From positions 1 through 31,948 of the IMG/VR virus record IMGVR_UViG_3300020578_000281: DNA of 31,948 nucleotides; one strand, given 5' to 3'. Made by a program: the position numbers and the translations under genes. Origin of the DNA: a virus. This document shows, in pieces, positions 18,074 through 25,569 of the stretch (positions are counted from its first letter, which is position 1; every line of letters starts with the position of its first letter). The notes beneath the pieces are model-generated. The model made no database searches, was not told the origin of the DNA, and worked only from the letters and a program-made list of their open reading frames with translations.

Positions 18074-18838
18074 TTAAAATATATTAGAATAATTAGAAAT
18101 TTGTTCCACTTTTAATTTATTATAGTGTTTTTTAATTGCCTGCATTGATGTTGTTAGCTGTTTCGGGCTAAGACCTGATAACTCTCTTATGTAGAGAAGG
18201 ATGGCACTTTTATTTAAAATGTCAATATCATTGATATTTTCAAATATAGTTATTACTGAATTTATGCAAAGTAATTCGTTTTCAACCTTAACTTTTGAGC
18301 GTATCTCATACATCAGTTTTAAAATTCCTGATATATTTTCAGAATTTTCTAATACAGAATCTTGAGACGGGATAGAACCTCGTTCTTCTATAATTTGAAG
18401 TTCTGAAGCATTAAGGCTTTTTTGATCATCAATGCTAACATCTCTTTTTCCTCTTTGAACTTTTTGTTTGGTTTTTATTATCAACCAGTTTTTTGCAACA
18501 ACGTTAAAATAAGAAAACGCATTTGTTCCCATTGCGGGATTGAATTTATGAATTGTTTCAAACAAAAAATTTACACAATCGTTTTTTAAATCGTCGTATG
18601 TGTCATGTAACCCGCTAAACTTGTGAATATTGATTAGGTTTTCAACTAACTTTTCAAAAGCAGGGAGTATTTTTTCGACGTAAAATTTTTCTCTAACTTT
18701 TCTATCATCTGCTTTTTGAAATTCGCATATTGCTTTTTGTGTTTCTGCAGTAAAATAAAATTTAGAGTCTTGAGGTTCTTTTTCATCTGAACTCTTTTGT
18801 CTTCGTTTTCTTGTTTTTTTTATTTTTACTTTTTTCAC
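18074..18838 (-). CDS. gp55: Late-transcription sigma factor, gp55-like (254 aa)
   Basis: After a very basic N-terminal tail (KKVKIKKTRKRRQK) comes a sigma region-2-like block at about 55-125: FEKLVENLINIHKF, DLKNDCVNFLFETIHKFNP, then GTNAFSYFNVVAKNWLIIKT, the signature of T4 gp55 and its cyanophage relatives. There is no full region 4, as expected for this class. It would redirect host RNA polymerase to phage late promoters. The start is GTG at 18838, overlapping the TGA of the membrane-protein gene as GTGA, which suggests coupled and perhaps low-level translation. T4 gp55 is 185 residues, so this one is longer mainly at both ends. Confidence 0.8.
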   Translation of the reverse strand: MKKVKIKKTRKRRQKSSDEKEPQDSKFYFTAETQKAICEFQKADDRKVREKFYVEKILPAFEKLVENLINIHKFSGLHDTYDDLKNDCVNFLFETIHKFNPAMGTNAFSYFNVVAKNWLIIKTKQKVQRGKRDVSIDDQKSLNASELQIIEERGSIPSQDSVLENSENISGILKLMYEIRSKVKVENELLCINSVITIFENINDIDILNKSAILLYIRELSGLSPKQLTTSMQAIKKHYNKLKVEQISNYSNIF

Positions 18839-19143
18839 GTTAATTTATCCTCATCAGAATTTAAGTTTTCAAACGGGCTTGATATTTTATTTGCAATAAG
18901 CAATAATGACTGTCTAGTTTTTTTTACGTCATTAACCATTGAAACGATAACTGGGTCATCAAACATAATTGGAGACTTTAAATGTTTTGATATGTTAGAG
19001 TAAGACTCATCTATAATATCTAAAGATTCTTCGATTTGAATTGCTAAAGAATCTAAAGTTTCTGCTGATTTCAAAAAACGTTTAATAGTGAACAATAAAC
19101 CAATTGAAGTTAGCAAATTTGTTGTTATTAACAAGTAAATCAT
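18835..19143 (-). CDS. Small single-helix membrane protein (102 aa)
   Basis: Residues about 2-20 (IYLLITTNLLTSIGLLFTI) form a hydrophobic helix followed by KRF, giving a likely N-terminal membrane anchor. The remaining 80 residues are charged and helical with heptad-like spacing (IQIEESLDIIDESYSN), ending in an acidic tail. No known motif was seen. It starts in an ATGA overlap with the upstream glycosyltransferase and ends in a GTGA overlap with the sigma gene, so its production is tied to both. The layout would fit an inner-membrane spanin-like or superinfection-related protein, or an anchor for the glycosyltransferases. None of these can be shown from sequence. Confidence 0.55.
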   Translation of the reverse strand: MIYLLITTNLLTSIGLLFTIKRFLKSAETLDSLAIQIEESLDIIDESYSNISKHLKSPIMFDDPVIVSMVNDVKKTRQSLLLIANKISSPFENLNSDEDKLT

Positions 19144-20306
19144 ACACTAACCAAATACTTCGAAAGTTTTTCATCATAAATCTTAGAAACAGAATTATGA
19201 TTATAAAATTCTATAATTTTCTTTGACCCTTCAACGGCCCATTTTTTTGGTAAAGAAGATGAATTTTTAAACTTTATTATTTTCTTTTTAAAATCATCTT
19301 CCAACGGCTCTGCCCACTTTGAATCATTCATGAATATCTTATTATCAATTCTAGAAGCATGAACTTGAACTAAGTCGTAGTTAACACCAATAAATTTAGT
19401 GTGTTTCATAAAATCTAAATGACCAGACCAATTTGTAGCGATAACTGGCAATCCTGATGCTGCAGCTTCTAATATCGGAAGTCCGTATCCTTCTCCTCTT
19501 GTCAATGAAATTAGCGCTTTTACTTTAGGGTTTTTGTAAAGAGATGAAACATGCGCATCGCTCATTTCGCCATGCAGCAAATAAATTTTAGGATTGATTG
19601 ATTTACGAACTTCTCTTAAAAGAGCTTCAAGATTTTTTACCACAATATTACGATCAATTTTTGTATTTCTTCCAGCATTTGTTTTGATAATAATTCCAAC
19701 GTCATCATCCTTAGAAAATGTTTCGCATAACCATTTAATAGTAAATAATAAATTTTTTCTATCATTAAATGGATTATTTCCAGTCATTTGACCAAAAACC
19801 AAAAAGTTAAAAGAAGTTTTTATTTCAGAAAGATCGATTCCATCATTAACTTTTGTAATTTCTTCAGTAAAAGACTCAGGTATAATGTGAGACTCAACGT
19901 TTAATTGTCCTGAATTTTTCAAGCTTTTTAATGCGTGGGTTGAAGGCAAAATAATACATGACATTTTATTGCATGCATGAACCCATTCATGATTTGCTAA
20001 ATCTGTTTCTACTGAAGCTGTGATGCCGATATTCGTTTTTGCTAAATTGTTATCCCATTCATTAGGAAGTTGAAGTTGAATTGAAACATCATAGCCGCTA
20101 GCGTTACTTGCGGTTCTACACATGATTTGTTCGATTAGTCCATCACATTTAGTTTTATTTAAAATCCATGGAGTATCGCCCCACGGGGTTAATAAAAACT
20201 TGACATCAATATCTTTTCTTGACAATAACCATTTTGCAACTTGGCGGCTATGAACTCCATATCCGGATTGCGTGAGGGCAGGTCCTCTAAAAACAACTTT
20301 TTTCAT
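19140..20306 (-). CDS. GT4-like glycosyltransferase (GT-B fold, 388 aa)
   Basis: The N-terminus KKVVFRGPALTQSGYGVHSR is the nucleotide-sugar GT-B start with a GYG loop. The C-terminal donor-binding domain carries FLVFGQMTGNNPFNDRKN, LISLTRGEGYGLPILEAAAS and GLPVIATNWSGHLDFM, the EGYGLPILEA (E-x7-E) motif of GT4 retaining enzymes. Length is typical. It probably transfers a sugar to a glycan or virion protein on the cytoplasmic side. An AGAGGA ribosome-binding sequence precedes the ATG, and the gene follows the other GT4 gene by nine bases. Confidence 0.85.
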   Translation of the reverse strand: MKKVVFRGPALTQSGYGVHSRQVAKWLLSRKDIDVKFLLTPWGDTPWILNKTKCDGLIEQIMCRTASNASGYDVSIQLQLPNEWDNNLAKTNIGITASVETDLANHEWVHACNKMSCIILPSTHALKSLKNSGQLNVESHIIPESFTEEITKVNDGIDLSEIKTSFNFLVFGQMTGNNPFNDRKNLLFTIKWLCETFSKDDDVGIIIKTNAGRNTKIDRNIVVKNLEALLREVRKSINPKIYLLHGEMSDAHVSSLYKNPKVKALISLTRGEGYGLPILEAAASGLPVIATNWSGHLDFMKHTKFIGVNYDLVQVHASRIDNKIFMNDSKWAEPLEDDFKKKIIKFKNSSSLPKKWAVEGSKKIIEFYNHNSVSKIYDEKLSKYLVSV

Positions 20307-20315
20307 TTTTCCTCT

Positions 20316-21560
20316 TCAAATTTCTTTTATTTCCCAACTATGGTGATTATCTTTCCACTTTTCAAGTAGCGTAGTCAAAGTCTCATCCCAACGCTTTATT
20401 AAATTTTCTATATTATAATCTTTTGTTGCGTGTTCGAGCGCGCGGAGGCCAACTTGTTTTCTTTTTTCTGGACCCCACTCATACATTTCCATGAATGCAC
20501 TTGCGAGGTGTTCATGGGTTACGTAATCTTCATAGATGTAAGGGACCATTTGATTTCCTACTAAAGATTTTGCATCAGGTTCTAACGCAATCCCAAATTG
20601 CTCGCCAGTTTCTAAGTCTTCAACTTGTCGAGTTAATCCTCCAGTTTTAATTGCGATAATTGGTTTTCCGCACATCATCCCTTCTAACGTTGATAAACCA
20701 AATCCTTCATTACAACTTCGATTTACAACTGTATCAACGGCATTATAAAGTTTATTCATATCCTGAAACTCAATTCTGTTCTTAGAAAAGACTATTGAAT
20801 CTCTTATTCCTAACATATCGACAACATGATGCAAATTAGGACCTTCTGGATCTAAAGGCTCTGTATGCATAATGAGCGTCGCGTTTGAATGACCATGTCT
20901 AAGTTTCAACTCATCAATAAATTGCTTCCATGAAACTAAAATATCACTTGGCATTTTTCTTCTTGCATTTCTTGAAACGAATAATGCAGCAAAGTGATCT
21001 TTCTTATCTTTTCCTAATAAAGAAATTTTTACTTTTTGTTGTTCTTCTTCAGGTAAAGGATAATAGACCTCTTTAGGAATTGAGTGAGGAATGTAGTTTG
21101 TTTTCTCAGGAAATCGTTCTTTGATCATTTGATACGTTGGCCAGTTGATGCAGTTGATTAAATCTGTCGACTCATATAAAACTCTATTAAATTCTGGCCA
21201 TGGAAGATTGTCCCATAAGTGATTATATACTATAGGACATACTTGATGAATTTCGTCTTCCATTTCCCAAATCCAAATAAAAAATCTTGGATCTGTAAAA
21301 AGCAATATTGCATCAGGTTTTTCAGTAGCTAGAACTTGACGCAACATATTTCTATCTCCAAATCCGTCCGTAGGTTTGATAATAAAATCTTCATTTACTA
21401 CGACGGTTCTGTAATCTTCATGTTTCATCGCCCCGCCAAAACACTTAAATTTGTATTTTCCGGTTGTTAGCAATCCATGAATCAACCATCTAGCCTGCGT
21501 TCCAACGCCACTAGAACTTAAAGGATGGTCTGAAAGCATTAATATAGTTTTTTTCTGCAT
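20316..21560 (-). CDS. GT4-like glycosyltransferase (GT-B fold, 414 aa)
   Basis: The start KKTILMLSDHPLSSSGVGTQ fits the acceptor-side Rossmann domain of GT-B enzymes. The donor domain shows HFAALFVSRNARRKMPSDIL and NRSCNEGFGLSTLEGMMCGK followed by PIIAIKTGGL, the E-x7-E motif of family GT4. It is full length. Its G+C looks intermediate between the richer nuclease pair to its right and the other genes. It has no recognisable Shine-Dalgarno sequence; the 39-base gap before it is filled by a near-perfect palindrome, which may influence its expression. The paired GT4 genes here may act in sequence on one glycan. Confidence 0.85.
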   Translation of the reverse strand: MQKKTILMLSDHPLSSSGVGTQARWLIHGLLTTGKYKFKCFGGAMKHEDYRTVVVNEDFIIKPTDGFGDRNMLRQVLATEKPDAILLFTDPRFFIWIWEMEDEIHQVCPIVYNHLWDNLPWPEFNRVLYESTDLINCINWPTYQMIKERFPEKTNYIPHSIPKEVYYPLPEEEQQKVKISLLGKDKKDHFAALFVSRNARRKMPSDILVSWKQFIDELKLRHGHSNATLIMHTEPLDPEGPNLHHVVDMLGIRDSIVFSKNRIEFQDMNKLYNAVDTVVNRSCNEGFGLSTLEGMMCGKPIIAIKTGGLTRQVEDLETGEQFGIALEPDAKSLVGNQMVPYIYEDYVTHEHLASAFMEMYEWGPEKRKQVGLRALEHATKDYNIENLIKRWDETLTTLLEKWKDNHHSWEIKEI

Positions 21561-21566
21561 GTCGTT

Positions 21567-21597
21567 ATATTACTAACTTTTAAAAAGTTTGTAATAT
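21567..21597. promoter_or_regulatory. 31-nt near-perfect palindrome between nuclease stop and GT4 start
   Basis: Left arm 21567-21581 and right arm 21583-21597 pair at 14 of 15 positions around base 21582 (ATATTAC, one mismatch, AACTTTT, then the complements). In the minus-strand transcript it lies immediately after the nuclease TAA and seven bases before the next ATG. There is no U-run after it in that direction, so it is not a standard intrinsic terminator; an operator, an mRNA-stability element or a processing site are the options. Confidence 0.6.
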
Positions 21598-21599
21598 TT

Positions 21600-22418
21600 T
21601 TAAGTGCAGTGTTCGGTGTTTTTATATTCACACCAAGTACATGCATCTCGATTTTTCAAAGCGATACCTCTTTTTACAGAAGTTATCATATTGCTAACAA
21701 CTTTAAGGGACCTTTTGATAGGCACCTCACCAAGTGATACTGAGAATAATTCGCAATGTTCACCAGGCTTTGCTGACTTTTTCAGTAGAACAAAACCACA
21801 ACGTACGTCTTTCATTGGAACATCAGGATGTTTTTGACACCAATAGTTCTTATAAAGAGCCAATTGGGCTTTCACCATATCATCGCTACGCTTTTCTCTA
21901 AACCATCCGCGAGCCGTTGTCTTGTGGTCTAAAATCCAATACAAAGTTTCTCCTTTTTTTCCTTTGCATTTGATTATGCCGTCGATGAAACCTTTGAAAG
22001 CATGAGGATGATTTTCAACCGCTTCATAAAGTTGATGCTCTGCGTCAATAACTTCCCACCCAGGGAATGTTTCATCAAAAAACTTAGGAACTTCTGCAAG
22101 AATAGCCTCAGCTTCTGACTTAGCTTTTACAAGAGACGCTGGAGAAAAGTCTGGATTCCCTTCGTGCTGCGCCCAGGCTTTCTCCATATGCTCGAAAGCA
22201 ATTTCGGGTTTCATCTCGCGAGTCAGTAGGTAGTGCTCACATGAAGCATGAACAGCAGTACCAAAGTCTAATACAGGAGATGGTTTCGAAAGATCAACTT
22301 TTTTAATATGAACTAAATTGTGACGATACGAACACTCTTTCCATAGTTTAACTTCTGAAAATGAAACGTGTTGTTTTCCCGTCGGTAGTACCTCAAATGA
22401 GGGTGTTACTTCTTGCAT
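21600..22418 (-). CDS. Cas4/RecB-type PD-(D/E)XK nuclease with probable 4Fe-4S cluster (272 aa)
   Basis: All active-site elements of the RecB/Cas4 branch are visible: His57 in GTAVHAS, Glu127 in AEHQL, Asp146 in GFIDGI, Asp164-His165-Lys166 in WILDHKTT and Gln185 in VKAQLALYK. One cysteine near the N-terminus (Cys29 in WKECSYRHN) and three at the C-terminus (Cys260, Cys263, Cys271) match the four-cysteine iron-sulfur arrangement of Cas4/AddB-type nucleases. It probably degrades or trims DNA ends in phage recombination or host DNA breakdown. No Cas genes or CRISPR are present. Its start codon lies in the loop of a 12-bp inverted repeat. The gene is richer in G+C (28 of 60 bases in 22201-22260) than the sugar genes to its right, and a nuclease is out of place among them. 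Confidence 0.85.
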   Translation of the reverse strand: MQEVTPSFEVLPTGKQHVSFSEVKLWKECSYRHNLVHIKKVDLSKPSPVLDFGTAVHASCEHYLLTREMKPEIAFEHMEKAWAQHEGNPDFSPASLVKAKSEAEAILAEVPKFFDETFPGWEVIDAEHQLYEAVENHPHAFKGFIDGIIKCKGKKGETLYWILDHKTTARGWFREKRSDDMVKAQLALYKNYWCQKHPDVPMKDVRCGFVLLKKSAKPGEHCELFSVSLGEVPIKRSLKVVSNMITSVKRGIALKNRDACTWCEYKNTEHCT

Positions 22419-22438
22419 TATGTGATAGTAACACCCTC
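22399..22438 (-). promoter_or_regulatory. 12-bp perfect inverted repeat with the nuclease start codon in its loop
   Basis: Left arm 22399-22410 (GAGGGTGTTACT) and right arm 22427-22438 (AGTAACACCCTC) are perfect reverse complements around a 16-base loop (22411-22426). In the minus-strand mRNA, the 5' arm contains the only Shine-Dalgarno-like sequence (GAGGG) and the loop contains the nuclease AUG. Folding would hide the ribosome-binding site, so a translational operator is the simplest reading; a DNA operator for a dimeric repressor is the alternative. No U-run follows, so a terminator is unlikely. Confidence 0.65.
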
Positions 22439-22450
22439 TTAATTGTTAGT

Positions 22451-23416
22451 TCAATCTTTTGGTTTCTTTGAGATTGCTCGTCCAACTAACTTTTCCCAAT
22501 CTCGTTGCGGACGAACTTCAACATTTTTGTTCCATGCAGCACTCATAACTTTTGGATCTACTCCTAAGGTTTTAGCAATGCTAATCAATGCATTAATATC
22601 CTTACAAAAACAGCTTCCGCCGAAGCCAAAAGCCGGCTCTCCAGTGTCGTCTGCTGGCATTGGTCCAGGGACTTTCCAATGTGAGCTACCCAACCGCTTG
22701 TCGAGTGTGGCATATTCGATTACCTTATCATAGTCGATGTTTGCTCCTGAAGAGTCCAAAGCTTGACAAATTTGATAAAACTCGTTAGCAAGAGCGACCT
22801 TCACTGCTAGATGAATGTTCGTTACATACTTTACCATTTCAGCAGTGGTGCTTGATGTTTTAATGATTGGAACGTTTGGAAACGCTGCCTCAAAAACTTG
22901 TTTGACCTTATTGATCCATGGACGAGGACCGCCAAGGATGATTCTATTTTGGTTTCGCATGTCATCAACAGCATTTGCTTCTGTTAAGAACTCAGGATTA
23001 AAAATAACTTTCAATCCTGTTTCAGCGAACTTTTTATTCCACATCTCGACAGACCCTGGTGGGACCGTTGATTTAACTACGGCAATTCTTTCTCCAGAAA
23101 CTTCTGATAATTCTTTCAGAGTTCCTTCTACGATGCTGAGATCTGCAGATCCATCTTCAAACATAGGCGTAGGAAGGCATACAAAATAAATTTTAGAAAA
23201 ACCTGGTGTTCCACCTTCCTCATTATCGTGAATTAATTCTGCAATGGACCCAGGATAACCAGCAACGGAATCTCCATGACTTGGTAGCGATCCTCTTACA
23301 TACTTTCTTGCCTTATCATACGCGTATACATCAAAACCACGTTCTGAAAAAACTGTCGTTAATGACCCGCCAACGAATCCTTGACCAATTACAGCAATTG
23401 ACTTATTTTTTTTCAT
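22451..23416 (-). CDS. UDP-glucose/GDP-mannose dehydrogenase-like protein, lacking the third domain (321 aa)
   Basis: The Rossmann start SIAVIGQGFVGGSLT binds NAD. Further family motifs are VCLPTPMFEDGSAD, VKSTVPPGS, NPEFLTEANAVDDM, EMVKYVTNIHLAVKVALANE and GFGGSCFCKD with the catalytic cysteine at about residue 269. Normal family members (UGD, GMD, WecC) have 390-450 residues; this protein ends about 50 residues after the catalytic cysteine and so lacks the C-terminal UDP-binding domain. It may act on a different donor or need a partner. The normal GSCFPKD reads GSCFCKD here. The gene precedes the nuclease by 32 bases, and the pair looks G+C-rich compared with the sugar genes to the right. 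In the cassette it would supply an acidic sugar donor, if active. Confidence 0.8.
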   Translation of the reverse strand: MKKNKSIAVIGQGFVGGSLTTVFSERGFDVYAYDKARKYVRGSLPSHGDSVAGYPGSIAELIHDNEEGGTPGFSKIYFVCLPTPMFEDGSADLSIVEGTLKELSEVSGERIAVVKSTVPPGSVEMWNKKFAETGLKVIFNPEFLTEANAVDDMRNQNRIILGGPRPWINKVKQVFEAAFPNVPIIKTSSTTAEMVKYVTNIHLAVKVALANEFYQICQALDSSGANIDYDKVIEYATLDKRLGSSHWKVPGPMPADDTGEPAFGFGGSCFCKDINALISIAKTLGVDPKVMSAAWNKNVEVRPQRDWEKLVGRAISKKPKD

Positions 23417-23433
23417 AGATTTTATATAATCTA
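23416..23433. promoter_or_regulatory. 6-bp inverted repeat at the dehydrogenase start
   Basis: TAGATT (23416-23421) and AATCTA (23428-23433) pair across a six-base loop directly upstream of and touching the dehydrogenase ATG (23416-23414). On its own this is within chance expectation for AT-rich DNA; it is recorded because the two other gene boundaries of the dehydrogenase-nuclease segment also carry inverted repeats. Confidence 0.25.
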
Positions 23434-23447
23434 AAAAAAATTAAAGT

Positions 23448-24350
23448 TCATTTAATTGCATTAAGAACAGATTTCCACCCTTCATCATTTTTTATGAATT
23501 CTACTGAAGAATTAATTTTTGATTGAGTTTCTTCGACATCATTTAATGTTTTTTGAATTAGTTGAATTGATTCTTCAAAATTTTTATAAGTTAAAATTGA
23601 AGTAATGTTGTTAGCGTAATTTTCGTGTTCTTTTTCATAATCTCTAATGCTTATGCATCCTCTAGATGCAGCTTCAATATCTTTTACCCATAATGCATTT
23701 GCTTGAAGCTTTTTTGAATCTACTATCCATTCTACTTGTTCATTATGTATGAAAATTTTTATTTTAGACAAATTTTCTAAAAATCCTTCGTAAGAAGATT
23801 GTTTTAGAATTGTTACATTAATGTTTTTTGATTTTAAAAAATCAAAAAAATTTTTTCTATAAGGATGAATTTGACCACAAAATCCTATATCAATTTCTCT
23901 ATTTTTCCATAATGGAGTAAAAGAACAATATTCTGGTAACACCCACATTTTTACGAATGTAGACTTTATTCCTTTATCATTTATAAAGTCACTCCACCAT
24001 TTTGATGTATTTAAAAAAGATTTAACATTCAATTCATCATAAATTTTTTTATATGATCCTTTATATGGAGAATCATCTTTAAAAGATTCCCAAGGATCTT
24101 GTTCATATATGAATATTTCTTTATCATTGAGATACTTTTTTATTATATGAATATTTTTATCTAAAGTTCTTAATTTCAAGCAAGATAAAATTTTATCGCA
24201 TGAAGGAATTTTATTCCTTAAGTTAACGTCTGACATCGTACTAAATGTCATATTTGTTTCATTTTGTAAAGTCTTAAATAACTGATGTTGAAAACAATTG
24301 TTTTTTACGTATTGATAATCGTCAATAATGACGTGAAGATTTAATTTCAT
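23448..24350 (-). CDS. CgeB-like GT-B glycosyltransferase (300 aa)
   Basis: The fold order matches the CgeB/Glyco_trans_1_2 group: an N-terminal domain with IIKKYLNDKEIFIYEQDPWE, a hinge IDIGFCGQIHPYRKNFFDFL and a C-terminal donor part with ANALWVKDIEAASRGCISIR and ENYANNITSILTYKN, where AASRGC stands at the place of the sugar-nucleotide binding loop. Such enzymes occur in O-antigen and capsule loci. It overlaps the end of the GT-A gene to its right by 29 bases, so translation is likely coupled. It is very AT-rich (16 G+C in the 60 bases from 23881). The substrate is unknown. Confidence 0.65.
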   Translation of the reverse strand: MKLNLHVIIDDYQYVKNNCFQHQLFKTLQNETNMTFSTMSDVNLRNKIPSCDKILSCLKLRTLDKNIHIIKKYLNDKEIFIYEQDPWESFKDDSPYKGSYKKIYDELNVKSFLNTSKWWSDFINDKGIKSTFVKMWVLPEYCSFTPLWKNREIDIGFCGQIHPYRKNFFDFLKSKNINVTILKQSSYEGFLENLSKIKIFIHNEQVEWIVDSKKLQANALWVKDIEAASRGCISIRDYEKEHENYANNITSILTYKNFEESIQLIQKTLNDVEETQSKINSSVEFIKNDEGWKSVLNAIK

Positions 24351-25050
24351 TTAGTATAAATTCCTTTGAATAATTTTTTATACAAAAATTAAAAGCATTT
24401 TGAAAATCATCATCATAATAATCAACATCATTATATTTTGATGAAAGATTAAACCCTAATAAACACAACCCTCTTATTTTATCAAAATCATTTTTTTCCC
24501 AAGCTGAATATACATTATTAAAGATATCAGGTTGATTTTTTTTACCTCTGTGAAATCCATAATGAAATGATTGTTTTTCAGATGGAAACCAACAATGCTT
24601 TCCTGCAGGAATTAATTCTTTAGGAAGTTGGTCTCCTCGAATTACAACATTATGACCTGAGTCAACTCTATCAGGATACAATTTATTCACATTTGTAGCT
24701 ACTAAAACAGTGTTTTTTAAACATGTAAGACCGTATATCATGCTATCAGTCATGTAGTCATGAAGCCACGCTTGAACTCCTGTTAACTTATCATTGTTTT
24801 TAAAAAGTTCGACAAAAGTTTTTATAACTAAATTATGAGACAATACTGTGTCTGCGTCGACCTTTAAAAACAAATCATAGTCTTTTTTTACTCTGTTCCA
24901 TTCTAAAAAAAGTTTTTCATGTGCTTCTTTTTCTGGTAGGTTTGAAACAATGTAATGTGTTGTTTGAACATCTACTTGCGTTGAGATTGATTCTTTACAT
25001 TTCTCAAATTCATTTTCTCCACACTCCATTGTTCCTACAAAAACTTTCAT
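24322..25050 (-). CDS. GT-A type glycosyltransferase (242 aa)
   Basis: A GT-A nucleotide-sugar domain: KVFVGTMECGENEFEKCKES at the start, then YDLFLKVDADTVLSHN with the metal-binding DxD as Asp65-Ala-Asp67, and GVQAWLHDYM. The second half lacks a membrane segment, so the enzyme is probably soluble or peripherally membrane-bound. Length is short but typical of phage and O-antigen GT-A proteins. A GGAG ribosome-binding sequence precedes the ATG. It ends inside the start of the CgeB-like gene. Inverting GT2-like activity is probable; donor and acceptor cannot be told. Confidence 0.7.
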   Translation of the reverse strand: MKVFVGTMECGENEFEKCKESISTQVDVQTTHYIVSNLPEKEAHEKLFLEWNRVKKDYDLFLKVDADTVLSHNLVIKTFVELFKNNDKLTGVQAWLHDYMTDSMIYGLTCLKNTVLVATNVNKLYPDRVDSGHNVVIRGDQLPKELIPAGKHCWFPSEKQSFHYGFHRGKKNQPDIFNNVYSAWEKNDFDKIRGLCLLGFNLSSKYNDVDYYDDDFQNAFNFCIKNYSKEFILNEIKSSRHY

Positions 25051-25071
25051 TTATTTCTCCAAGCAAAATTT

Positions 25072-25569
25072 TTATAAAATTTTATACATACAAATTTGAT
25101 CAAAAAATTTTTCATCTCTATATAAAGAAGAAATTAACTTACCTTCTTCTATAAAACCAAGATTCTTATATACTTTTTGACCTATTAGGTTGTATTCTGC
25201 AGTTGTTAAACTTACTCTATGAAGTCCGATTTCTTTACAATGATCTAACATTAACGACCACATGAACTTTGCATATCCTTTACCTCTAAAATTCTTATGA
25301 ATATCTGCTCCTAATACACAATTTCTATTAGTAAGATCTATACTATAAAACTTAGTAAATCCTACTCTTTCAGAGTTTATTTCAAATATTTTTCTTTTTT
25401 GAGAATTATCTTTTGATATTTTTTCCCACCAAGATAAATGTTGATTTAAAGTTATAGGATTTGGATTAGTTAAATTTTTTAAAACTTCTGGATCATTATG
25501 CAGTTCAACTAACCATTCATGATCTTCATGAACAACTTCTCTTAATAGCATCTTTGAATTTTTTTTCAT
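25072..25569 (-). CDS. GNAT acetyltransferase, PseH/RimJ-like (165 aa)
   Basis: The protein has the GNAT order: LLREVVHEDHEWLVELHNDP at the N-terminus (as in PseH and RimJ/RimL proteins), a strand VGFTKFYSID, then the acetyl-CoA loop HKNFRGKGYAKFMW (RGKGYA at about residues 95-100), RVSLTTAEYNLIGQKVYKNL and GFIEEGK. In pseudaminic- and related nonulosonate pathways, the PseH enzyme acetylates the 4-amino group made by a PseC aminotransferase. Here the dehydratase and aminotransferase genes lie just to the right, so sugar N-acetylation is the best guess. It overlaps the preceding frame as ATGA. Confidence 0.75.
   Translation of the reverse strand: MKKNSKMLLREVVHEDHEWLVELHNDPEVLKNLTNPNPITLNQHLSWWEKISKDNSQKRKIFEINSERVGFTKFYSIDLTNRNCVLGADIHKNFRGKGYAKFMWSLMLDHCKEIGLHRVSLTTAEYNLIGQKVYKNLGFIEEGKLISSLYRDEKFFDQICMYKIL

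Noticed and set aside
21600-22418. Evidence for a CRISPR-Cas system because of the Cas4-like nuclease
   Set aside because: No repeat-spacer array and no other cas gene in the window; nucleases of this type are common in phages without CRISPR.
22399-22438. Hairpin as intrinsic terminator of the dehydrogenase gene
   Set aside because: No U-run follows the stem in the direction of transcription, and the hairpin loop carries the next start codon.
22815-23189. Plus-strand open frame of 124 codons
   Set aside because: It is antisense to conserved dehydrogenase motifs on the minus strand.
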